From DATBRV01 sp036560145 (GTDB taxonomy: Bacteria; Myxococcota_A; UBA9160; SMWR01), in assembly GCA_036560145.1 (NCBI GenBank), contig DATBRV010000141.1, positions 1-64,000 of the forward strand: a stretch of DNA of 64,000 nt, read 5' to 3'. Positions 57,366 to 64,000 of this stretch are shown here, in pieces. Each line of letters opens with the position of its first letter. Positions within the stretch are counted from its first letter, which is position 1. A program made the translations under genes and the position numbers. Under the pieces are notes generated by a model that was given only the letters and a program-made list of their open reading frames with translations, was not told where the DNA came from and ran no database searches.

Positions 57366-58880
57366 ATGGCGACCGCCAGCGCCTCCTCGATTCCCGCCCC
57401 GCTCGGTTCGGTCCGGTCCTTCCTGACCGAGAAGCACGGTCTGCTGATCGGAGGGCGCTTCTCGCCCGCCGCCGACGGCAAGACCTTTTCGGTCGAGAAC
57501 CCGGCCCAGGAGCGCAGCATCGCGCAGGTCGCGCAGGGAGGGCCCGCGGACATCGAGCGCGCGGTGGCCGCCGCGCGGCGCGCCTTCGACCAGGGCCCCT
57601 GGCGGCGCATGAACCCGTCCGAGCGCGGGCGTCTGCTCTGGAAGCTGGCCGACCGCATCGAGGAGCTGACGGAGGATTTCGCGCAGCTCGAGAGCCTCGA
57701 CAACGGCAAGCCGCTCACGGTCGCGCGCGCCGCCGACGTGGCGCTCACCGTCGATCACTTCCGCTACTACGCGGGCTGGGCGACCAAGATCGAGGGCGAG
57801 ACGATCCCGATCAACGGCCCCGACGGCGCCACCTTCCTCGACTACACGCTGCGCGAGCCGGTGGGCGTGGTGGGCCAGATCATCCCCTGGAACTTCCCGC
57901 TGTTGATGGCGGCCTGGAAGCTGGGCGCGGCGCTGGCCTGCGGCAACACCGTGGTGCTCAAGCCCGCCGAGCAGACGCCCCTCACCGCGCTGCGCCTCGC
58001 CAAGCTGATCTGCGAGGTGGGCTTCCCGGACGGCGTCGTCAACGTGGTCACCGGCCACGGCGACGCGGGCGCCGCGCTGGCGGCGCACGAGGGCGTCGAC
58101 AAGGTGGCCTTCACCGGCAGCACCGAGGTCGGGCACGCGATCGTGAAGGCGTCGGCCGGCAACCTGAAGCGCGTGTCGCTCGAGCTGGGCGGCAAGTCGC
58201 CCGTGATCGTCTTCGACGACGCCGACGTGGAGGCCGCCGCCGCCGGCGTCGCGAATGCGATTTTTTTCAACCATGGCCAGTGCTGCTGCGCCGGCTCGCG
58301 CCTCTTCGCGGGGCCGAAGGTGCGCGAGGAGATCGTCGAGCGCGTCGCAGAGGTCGCCCGGCGCACGAAGGTCGGCGACGGCTTCGACCCGGCCACCGAG
58401 ATGGGCCCGCTCGTCTCGCGCGAGCAGTACGACCGCGTCTGCTCCTACATCCGCTCGGGCGAGGAGCAGGGCGGGCGCGTGGTGGTGGGCGGCGCGGCGC
58501 GGCCGAAGGGGCTCGACAAGGGGCACTTCGTGCAGCCGACCATCTTCGAGGGCGTGAAGAACGACATGAAGATCGTGCGCGAGGAGATCTTCGGGCCGGT
58601 GCTCGCGGTGCAGTCGTTCGACGACCTCGACGAGGTGATCGCGCGCGGCAATGACACGCCCTACGGGCTCGCCGCGAGCGTCTGGAGCAAGGACATCCGC
58701 AAGGCGCACCGGGTGGCGGCGGGGCTGCGCGCGGGGACGGTCTGGATCAACTGCCACAACGTGTTCGACGCGGCGGCGCCCTTCGGCGGCTACAAGCGCA
58801 GCGGCTACGGCCGCGAGATGGGCCGCCACGCCCTCGATCTCTACACGCAGACCAAGAACGTGATCGTCAACCTCGGCTAG
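57366..58880 (+). CDS. NAD(P)-dependent aldehyde dehydrogenase
   Basis: 504 residues, full-length ALDH superfamily, cytosolic. Catalytic C307 in 'NHGQCCCAGSR', general base E273 in 'LELGGKSP', N176 in 'IIPWNFPLLM', and the NAD motif 'GSTEVGHAIV'. The C-C-C-A-G-S-R form and length are those of ALDH1/2-like and betaine-aldehyde-like enzymes. First gene of a likely plus-strand unit with the aldo-keto reductase (8 nt), phosphatase and GTPase. Substrate aldehyde unknown. Confidence 0.9.
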   Translation: MATASASSIPAPLGSVRSFLTEKHGLLIGGRFSPAADGKTFSVENPAQERSIAQVAQGGPADIERAVAAARRAFDQGPWRRMNPSERGRLLWKLADRIEELTEDFAQLESLDNGKPLTVARAADVALTVDHFRYYAGWATKIEGETIPINGPDGATFLDYTLREPVGVVGQIIPWNFPLLMAAWKLGAALACGNTVVLKPAEQTPLTALRLAKLICEVGFPDGVVNVVTGHGDAGAALAAHEGVDKVAFTGSTEVGHAIVKASAGNLKRVSLELGGKSPVIVFDDADVEAAAAGVANAIFFNHGQCCCAGSRLFAGPKVREEIVERVAEVARRTKVGDGFDPATEMGPLVSREQYDRVCSYIRSGEEQGGRVVVGGAARPKGLDKGHFVQPTIFEGVKNDMKIVREEIFGPVLAVQSFDDLDEVIARGNDTPYGLAASVWSKDIRKAHRVAAGLRAGTVWINCHNVFDAAAPFGGYKRSGYGREMGRHALDLYTQTKNVIVNLG

Positions 58881-58888
58881 GAGGTCGC

Positions 58889-59869
58889 ATGCAACGGCGT
58901 CGACTCGGTCCCCTCGATGTCTCGGCGCTCGGCCTCGGCTGCATGGGCATGAGCGAGTTCTACGGCCCCACCGACGAGGCCGAATCGATCGCCACGATCC
59001 ATCGCGCGATCGACCTCGGCATCGATCTGCTCGACACCGCCGACATGTACGGGCCGTTCACCAACGAAGAACTCGTCGGGCGCGCGATCCGGGATCGCCG
59101 GGATCGGGTGATGCTGGCGACCAAGTGCGGCATCGTGCGAGAGCCCGGGAACGCCCGGGTGCGCGGCATCAACGGGCGCCCCGAGTACATCCGCTCGGCC
59201 TGCGACGCGAGCTTGAAACGGCTTGGCGTCGCGCACGTCGATCTCTACCAGCTCCACCGCGTGGACCCCAGCGTTCCGATCGAGGAGAGCGTGGGGGCGC
59301 TCGCGGACCTCGTGAAGTCCGGCAAGACGCGCGCGATCGGGCTCTCCGAGGCGGGGCCGCGCACGCTGCGCCGCGCCTGCGCCGTGCACCCGATCGCCTC
59401 GCTCCAGACCGAGTACTCGCTGCTGGCGCGCGACGTCGAGACCGAGGTGCTGCCGGTCTGCCGCGAGCTCGGGGTGGGATTCCTGGCCTACAGCCCGCTC
59501 GGCCGCGGGCTGCTCACCGGCCGCTGGCGCAAGCGCGCCGACTTCACGGCCGACGATTACCGGCTCTTCTCGCCGCGCTTCGCCGAGGGCGCGCTCGCGC
59601 GCAACCTCGAGCTGGTCGAGCGCGCCGCCGCGCTCGCGGCGCGCAAAAAATGCTCGCCGGCCCAGCTCTCGCTCGCCTGGCTGCTGCACCGCGGCGACGA
59701 CATCGTCCCGATTCCGGGGACCAAGAGCCGCGCGCGGCTCGAAGAGAACGCGGCCGCCGCGTCGATCTCGCTGACGGCCGCGGAGCTCGCGGCGCTCGAC
59801 GCCGCGCTCCCGCCGGGCTCGGCCGAGGGCGGGCGCTATCCGGAAGCGATGAAGCCGCACTGGGACTGA
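58889..59869 (+). CDS. Aldo/keto reductase
   Basis: 326 residues, cytosolic. 'MQRRRLGPLDVSALGLGCMG' is the AKR start; D49, Y54 and K79 are placed as catalytic residues ('LLDTADMYGPF', 'VMLATKCGIV'), and 'YSPLGRGLLTG' with 'IPGTKSRARLEENAAA' are the NADPH-binding parts (YajO/yakC-like group). GGAGG lies 5-9 nt before ATG 58889. The stop overlaps the next start (TGATG). Confidence 0.85.
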   Translation: MQRRRLGPLDVSALGLGCMGMSEFYGPTDEAESIATIHRAIDLGIDLLDTADMYGPFTNEELVGRAIRDRRDRVMLATKCGIVREPGNARVRGINGRPEYIRSACDASLKRLGVAHVDLYQLHRVDPSVPIEESVGALADLVKSGKTRAIGLSEAGPRTLRRACAVHPIASLQTEYSLLARDVETEVLPVCRELGVGFLAYSPLGRGLLTGRWRKRADFTADDYRLFSPRFAEGALARNLELVERAAALAARKKCSPAQLSLAWLLHRGDDIVPIPGTKSRARLEENAAAASISLTAAELAALDAALPPGSAEGGRYPEAMKPHWD

Positions 59870-60693
59870 TGCCGCTCTCGGTGCTAACGCTGAATCTCTG
59901 GAACGACGCGGGGCCCTGGCCGGAGCGCGCGCGGCGGATCCGCGAATGGATCGACCAACTCGGCCCCGATCTGATCGGCTTCCAGGAGGCGCTGCGCGCG
60001 GACGGCCGCGACCAGGTGGCGGAGCTGCTCGAGGACCGCGGCTATCACGTTGTCTATGCGCCCGCCACGCGCTTCTGGCGCGAAGGCTCGGACTTCAGCC
60101 ATGGCGAGTTCGGCAACGCGGTGGCCAGCCGTTTCCCGATCCTGGAGAGCGAGGCGATCGCGCTGCCGGATGCCGGCGATGGCGAGAAGCGCTCCGCGTT
60201 GTCGGCGACGCTGGATTCCCCGCTGGGGCCGATCTCGTTCACCTGCACGCATCTGCATTGGAAGTTCCGCCACGGCGAGGTGCGCGAGCGGCAGGTGCAG
60301 GCGGTCTGCGAGCTGGTGCTGCGGCGGCGGCTGCGCGGGGGCTTTCCGTCGATCCTGGTGGGCGATTTCAACGCCGAGCCCGAGTCGGCCGAGATCCGCT
60401 TCGTGACGGGCCTCCAGTCCCTCGGCGGCCGCAGCGTCGCCTTCCTGGATGCCTGGCGCACGGTGGGGACGGGCGACGGGATCACCTGGTCGAACAACAA
60501 CGTGTATGCGCGCGCCAATCTCGAGCCCGACCGGCGCATCGACTACGTCTTCACCGGCTTCCCGATGCGCAGCGGCGTCGGCCAGCTGCTGGAATGCCGC
60601 GTGGTCTGCAACGACGAAAAGAACGACGTCTGGCCGTCAGACCACTATGGGGTGTACGCGGAGCTGCGCTCGGAGCCTCTGTCCGCCTCGTGA
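59869..60693 (+). CDS. Endonuclease/exonuclease/phosphatase (EEP) family protein
   Basis: 274 residues, no signal peptide. 'LSVLTLNLWNDAGPWPERAR', 'IGFQEALRADG' (catalytic Glu), 'CTHLHWKFRHGEVRERQVQA', 'ILVGDFNAEPESAEIR' (D-F-N) and final 'DVWPSDHYGVYAEL' (S-D-H) are the EEP motifs. It is likely a metal-dependent phosphodiesterase or phosphatase; the substrate is unknown. The start ATG overlaps the aldo-keto reductase TGA, and the stop overlaps the GTPase start (GTGA). Confidence 0.8.
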   Translation: MPLSVLTLNLWNDAGPWPERARRIREWIDQLGPDLIGFQEALRADGRDQVAELLEDRGYHVVYAPATRFWREGSDFSHGEFGNAVASRFPILESEAIALPDAGDGEKRSALSATLDSPLGPISFTCTHLHWKFRHGEVRERQVQAVCELVLRRRLRGGFPSILVGDFNAEPESAEIRFVTGLQSLGGRSVAFLDAWRTVGTGDGITWSNNNVYARANLEPDRRIDYVFTGFPMRSGVGQLLECRVVCNDEKNDVWPSDHYGVYAELRSEPLSAS

Positions 60694-61571
60694 CGCGCCG
60701 TGTCCCGGTGTTGCTGGTCTCGGGCTACCTCGGCTCGGGCAAGACGACGCTGGTGCGCTGGCTGCTCGCGGACGCGCAGCGGCGCGGCGTCCGCGTCGCC
60801 GTGATCACGAACGAGCTCGGCGAGCTCGGGATCGACGGCGCCCTGCTCGGAAGCGCACAGGACGACACCGTCGAGCTGGCTGGCGGCTGCATCTGCTGCC
60901 GCCTTTCCGACGCCTTCGTCGAGACGCTGGAGGATCTCCACCAGCGCGTGCAACCCGATCGCGTGATCGTCGAGACCTCGGGCGTGGCGCTTCCCTACGA
61001 GACGCAGCTCCAGCTCTGGCGCGAGCCGGTCTCGCGCTGGATCGGCGACGACGTGGCGGTGGTGGTGGTCGGCGCCGAGCAGCTCGCGGCCGGGATCTCG
61101 GGCGACGATCTCTTCGCGCAGCAGATCTCGAGCGCCGATCTGCTGGTGCTCAATCAGCTCGACCGCGTGGCGGCGGGCGCGATTCCGGGGCTCGAAGCGC
61201 GGCTGCGCCAGATCGAGCCCGATGCGCCGATCCTGCGCGCGGTGCACGCGCGTGTCGAGCCGGATCTCCTGTTCCCTCCCGATCCGGCAGGCCTGCGCGC
61301 CGCCCGCCGGGCGAGCGCGGCGCCCCCGCCGCCGCACACGCACGTGGAGTTCCAGAGCGAGGAGATCGCCCTCGAGCCGGGGCTCTCCTCGGCGGCGCTG
61401 CTGGCCAGGCTGCGCGCGCTGGGCGCCCTGCGCATCAAGGGCTTCGCGGAGACGCGGGAAGGCCTGCGCGTGGTGCAGGGCGTCGGCGCGCGCATCGAGC
61501 TGATTGCCTTCGACGGGCCGCTATCGCGCGAGCTGGTGGGCCGCGCCGTCGTGATCCGCCGGCTCGTGTGA
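60690..61571 (+). CDS. CobW/COG0523-family GTPase (metal chaperone type)
   Basis: 293 residues. Walker A 'GYLGSGKTT' (12-20), metal motif C67-I-C69-C70 in 'LAGGCICCRLSDAF', 'RVIVETSGVALP' (switch II E-T-S-G) and 'VLNQLDRV' for the N-x-x-D base-recognition motif. COG0523 proteins insert zinc, iron, cobalt or nickel into client proteins. A His-containing segment ('PPPPHTHVEFQSEEI', about 212-226) may bind metal, and the C-terminal CobW_C domain follows. It overlaps the upstream phosphatase by 4 nt. Confidence 0.85.
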   Translation: MTRRVPVLLVSGYLGSGKTTLVRWLLADAQRRGVRVAVITNELGELGIDGALLGSAQDDTVELAGGCICCRLSDAFVETLEDLHQRVQPDRVIVETSGVALPYETQLQLWREPVSRWIGDDVAVVVVGAEQLAAGISGDDLFAQQISSADLLVLNQLDRVAAGAIPGLEARLRQIEPDAPILRAVHARVEPDLLFPPDPAGLRAARRASAAPPPPHTHVEFQSEEIALEPGLSSAALLARLRALGALRIKGFAETREGLRVVQGVGARIELIAFDGPLSRELVGRAVVIRRLV

Positions 61572-61578
61572 GGGAGCC

Positions 61579-61612
61579 GCAAGCGAAGCGCGCAGCGAGG
61601 CGGAGCCGAGCG
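61579..61612 (+). repeat. Intergenic dispersed repeat, copy B
   Basis: GCAAGCGAAGCGCGCAGCGA followed by GGCGGAGCCGAGCG, three mismatches to the minus-strand copy at 44312-44345. It begins 8 nt after the GTPase stop and lies just before a strong hairpin. Confidence 0.6.
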
Positions 61613-61616
61613 AAGT

Positions 61617-61652
61617 ACGGGTGGCGCGGGCCGTTCCCGCGCCGGGACCCGT
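61617..61652. terminator. Bidirectional terminator-like hairpin
   Basis: Inner stem GGCGCGGG/CCCGCGCC with loop CCGTT, outer stem ACGGGT/ACCCGT, 3-nt bulge on the right. It lies between convergent genes (GTPase, plus; oxidoreductase, minus) and touches the latter's stop. No T-run, so function as terminator is likely but not proven. Confidence 0.5.
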
Positions 61653-62677
61653 CAGCCGGGCACGAGGAGCACTTTTCCGAAGTTCTTGCGGTCCTGGATG
61701 TAGTGGTGGGCTTTGGGAGCTTCGGAGAACTTGAAGCTCTCGGCGATCACCGGCCTGACGACGCCCTCGCGGTAGAGGTGGAGCAGCTCCTCCATCCAGC
61801 CGGTGAGCAGATCGATCTCTCCCCACAGGTGGCCGACGTTGACCCCGAAGGCGCCCTTGTTCTCGTTCATCAGCGCGAGCGGCGTGAACTGGAGCCAGGG
61901 CATCGAGACCGCGGCCTTCAGGAAGCCGAGCCAGCTGCGCTGCTTCCCGGTGGCGGCGGCGGAGAGGCCGAACATCCCGAGCCGCCCGGTGGGCGCGAGC
62001 GCGCGCCAGCTCTTCTTGAAGGAGTCGCCGCCGACGGCGTCGAGGATCAGCTCGACGCCGCGGCCCTGCGTGAGCTCGCGCACGCGCACCTCGAAATCCT
62101 CGCGCGTGTAATCGATGCAGTGGTCGACGCCCAGCTTGTAGAGCTGCTCGTGCTTGCCGGAGGAGGCGGTTCCGATCACCTTCGCGCCAAGTTTTTTTGC
62201 GATCTGCGTCGCGGCGATTCCGACGCCGCCCCCGGCGGAGTGCACCAGCATCGTCTCGCCCGGCGCGAGGCTGCCCATCACGCGGATCAGCTGCCAGGCG
62301 GTGAGGTAGTTGACGGGGAGGGCGGCTCCCTGCGCGGCGTCCATGCCGTCGGGGCGCATGAAGACCTGGGACTCGGGGACGCAGATCACATCGCTGTAGC
62401 CGCCAAATCGAGTGAGCGCGAGGACGTCGGCGCCGATCCAATCCTCGGTCATGCCGGGGCCCACCGCGTCGATCTTGCCCGCGACCTCGTAGCCCACCAC
62501 CACCGGCATGCGCGGGAGATCCGGGTACATCCCCATCCGGCCCATGATGTCGGCGAAGTTGACGCCCGCGGCTTCGACGCGGATCCGCACCTGGCCCTCG
62601 GCCGGCACGGGATCCGGCGCCTCGCGCAGCTCGAGCACTTCCGGGGGGCCGGGCCTCGGGATCCAGATCTGACGCAT
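61652..62677 (-). CDS. Zinc-free quinone oxidoreductase-like MDR protein (VAT1-like)
   Basis: 341 residues, medium-chain dehydrogenase fold without zinc cysteines. 'VRIRVEAAGVNFADIMGRMG' and 'PVVVGYEVAGKIDAVGPGMT' are the quinone-reductase start, and 'LVHSAGGGVGIAATQIAKKL' the NADPH-binding loop (A-G-G-G-V-G). Later 'GVDHCIDYTREDFEVRVREL' is typical of synaptic vesicle VAT-1-like oxidoreductases. Lone gene on this strand, divergent from the cytochrome gene at 62780. Confidence 0.85.
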   Translation of the reverse strand: MRQIWIPRPGPPEVLELREAPDPVPAEGQVRIRVEAAGVNFADIMGRMGMYPDLPRMPVVVGYEVAGKIDAVGPGMTEDWIGADVLALTRFGGYSDVICVPESQVFMRPDGMDAAQGAALPVNYLTAWQLIRVMGSLAPGETMLVHSAGGGVGIAATQIAKKLGAKVIGTASSGKHEQLYKLGVDHCIDYTREDFEVRVRELTQGRGVELILDAVGGDSFKKSWRALAPTGRLGMFGLSAAATGKQRSWLGFLKAAVSMPWLQFTPLALMNENKGAFGVNVGHLWGEIDLLTGWMEELLHLYREGVVRPVIAESFKFSEAPKAHHYIQDRKNFGKVLLVPG

Positions 62678-62779
62678 GCGGACCTCGCTGGGGGGCGGCG
62701 CCCTGCCATTCTACGCTCATCGCTTCGTCATTTGGGGATTCGCGAGGCGGGCCGGGGGCTCGGGTATCCTCGCGCTCGC

Positions 62780-63637
62780 ATGCGGCACCTGCTCGCGAAG
62801 CTCCTCGGCGCTGGCGTCGCGCTCGGCGCAGGCTTCTCGCTCGCCGCGTCGGCGCGGGCGGACGACACTCCGCTGCGCTTCGAACGCGACGGCGTGCTGG
62901 TGCGGAGCCTCTCGCGCAGCGATCTCGAGGCCGGCTGCGGCGTGACGCGCGTCGAGGTCGCCGATCCCTATCACGGGAAGGCGAAGACCTATCTCGCGTT
63001 CCCGCTGGTCTGCGCGCTCGAGCTCGGCTTCGGCAAGCCGATCGCCGACTACCGCGGCGAGAATTTATTCCTGCGCGCGCGCGACGGCTACACCAGGCCC
63101 GCCAGCGGCGAGCGCCTCGCCGAGCCGGGCGGCTGGATTGCGTTCGCCGACGCCGGGCAGGCGGACCTCGGCTGGGAGAAGATCGACCGCCGGCAGGTCG
63201 ACCCGGGTCCCTTCTACCTGGTCTGGTCGGGGCCGGGCCAGGGCGATCCGCACCGCTATCCATGGCCATATCAGCTGGTGGCGATCGAGATCGCGCCCTT
63301 CGAAGCGCGCTATCCGCACACGATCCCCAGCGGCGTGCCGAAAGACTCGCCGGCCTGGATCGGGTTCGCGGTGTTCCGCTCCGAGTGCGTCGCGTGTCAC
63401 GCGATCAACGGCGAGGGCGGGACGGTCGGCCCCGAGCTGAACCTCCCGCTCAGCATCGTCGAGTACCGGCCGGCCGAGCAGATCAAGCGCTTCGTCCGGG
63501 ATCCGGCGAGCTTTCGTTACTCGAGCATGCCCGCGAATCCGCAGCTCACGCCCGCGCAGCTGGACGGGCTGATCGCGTACTTCACGGCCATGCAGGCCCG
63601 CAAGCACGATTCCCGCCGCGCGCTACCCGCGCCTTGA
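62780..63637 (+). CDS. Secreted monohaem cytochrome c fused to a molybdopterin-domain-like module
   Basis: 285 residues. Signal about 1-27. Residues about 30-185 resemble a reduced sulfite-oxidase-like (SUOX) fold ('HGKAKTYLAFPLVCALELGF', 'QVDPGPFYLVWSGPGQGDPH'), without the usual molybdenum-binding Cys loop. Residues about 190-280 are a class I cytochrome c: C203-V-A-C206-H207, and M250 as sixth ligand in 'YSSMPANPQL'. Periplasmic electron carrier. Its last 15 bp overlap the convergent gene. Confidence 0.7.
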   Translation: MRHLLAKLLGAGVALGAGFSLAASARADDTPLRFERDGVLVRSLSRSDLEAGCGVTRVEVADPYHGKAKTYLAFPLVCALELGFGKPIADYRGENLFLRARDGYTRPASGERLAEPGGWIAFADAGQADLGWEKIDRRQVDPGPFYLVWSGPGQGDPHRYPWPYQLVAIEIAPFEARYPHTIPSGVPKDSPAWIGFAVFRSECVACHAINGEGGTVGPELNLPLSIVEYRPAEQIKRFVRDPASFRYSSMPANPQLTPAQLDGLIAYFTAMQARKHDSRRALPAP

Positions 63638-64000
63638 GTACGCGTGCCAGACGAAGGGCACGAAGAAGGCGTAGTAGAGCTGATTCGGGAAGGCGCGCAG
63701 CAGCCAGACGGGATCGAAGGAAGTCGCCAGCCAGATCGCGTCGCACCCCGCCCAGAGTGCGTAATAGACCGTGACGTAGTCGCACACGCGGCGCAGGAAG
63801 CGCAGCGTCGCGGGGTCGTCGACGTGTCTCGGGAGCCAGCGTCGGCCGAGCCAGATCGCGACGCCGGTGAAGAGCAGCTCGTGGATCAGCCAGAGCCGCT
63901 GCCCCGTCGGGTCGGGCGCCAGCCGCGCGAGAAGACCCTCGGTCGCATACGCGAGCAGCGGGACCACCGGCGTCGCCGCGGCCGCGATCCGCGCCCCGCG
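63623..64000 (-). CDS. Membrane protein, N-terminus beyond the window edge
   Basis: At least 125 residues in an open frame that reaches base 64000, so the start is outside. At least two hydrophobic segments: 'LWLIHELLFTGVAIWLG' and 'YVTVYYALWAGCDAIWLATS', then an aromatic-rich end ('FPNQLYYAFFVPFVWHAYSR'). No family recognised. It is convergent with the cytochrome gene. Confidence 0.5.
   Translation of the reverse strand, partial: RGARIAAAATPVVPLLAYATEGLLARLAPDPTGQRLWLIHELLFTGVAIWLGRRWLPRHVDDPATLRFLRRVCDYVTVYYALWAGCDAIWLATSFDPVWLLRAFPNQLYYAFFVPFVWHAYSRRG

Overview
The window is high-G+C DNA (most lines clearly above 65% G+C) from a Gram-negative bacterium: it encodes lipoproteins, outer-membrane beta-barrels, a Tat-exported enzyme and two proteins ending in PEP-CTERM sorting tails. 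The catabolic content (two cytochromes P450, acyl-CoA dehydrogenases, MaoC/DUF35, thiolases, metal amidohydrolases) fits an uncultured soil or aquatic lineage of the deltaproteobacterial/Myxococcota/Binatia type. That placement is inference; no rRNA or tRNA gene was seen.

Layout. (1) 1-4442 is the right end of a decaying integron cassette array: short plus-strand genes (cupin, DUF3592, DUF2569, VOC, DUF2867, GNAT) separated by attC sites or attC halves, two of the genes frameshifted, in visibly A+T-richer DNA (1501-1560 is about 48% G+C). No integrase is in the window. (2) 4439-8259 is a plus-strand run: sulfotransferase, alpha/beta hydrolase, GNAT, deazaflavin-like protein, amidohydrolase, DUF6632. 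(3) 8164-12507 (minus) holds an SRPBCC protein, a GT-C glycosyltransferase, a double-hotdog thioesterase and a zinc alcohol dehydrogenase. (4) 12556-19173 (plus) holds an amidohydrolase, P450, GPH-type transporter, Agl23-like membrane protein and an MFS exporter. (5) 19186-26902 holds a Tat aldo-keto reductase, a phage-holin-like membrane protein, an alpha-glucosidase, and a plus-strand operon (His/Cys-rich secreted protein, CSVC beta-barrel, TlpA-like thioredoxin, sulfotransferase, GT-C protein). (6) 26899-42554 is mixed housekeeping and accessory genes: an FG-GAP protein with 28 prolines, DUF1214, a second P450, SIMPL, membrane dipeptidase, GT2, phytanoyl-CoA dioxygenase-like, AqpZ, M48 protease and a HerA-like ATPase.

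(7) 44346-51392 (minus) is the most coherent pathway unit. In transcription order it encodes acyl-CoA dehydrogenase, MaoC-DUF35 fusion, acyl-CoA dehydrogenase, MaoC, Ltp2-type thiolase, FadA5-type thiolase and SDR. This is nearly the gene content of the mycobacterial igr (steroid side-chain) operon, and its upstream region carries a perfect match to the KstR operator pattern TnnAACnnGTTnnA (51467-51480). A divergent 763-residue glycine-rich PEP-CTERM protein shares that intergenic region.

(8) 53899-64000 holds a flavin-dependent luciferase-like oxidoreductase, a NUDIX protein, a small PEP-CTERM protein, an outer-membrane beta-barrel, aldehyde dehydrogenase, aldo-keto reductase, EEP phosphatase, CobW GTPase, quinone oxidoreductase, a cytochrome c fusion and a partial membrane protein. 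Many neighbours overlap by ATGA or GTGA, so translational coupling is common, and several convergent pairs overlap at their stop codons. No stretch longer than about 300 bases lacks a gene.
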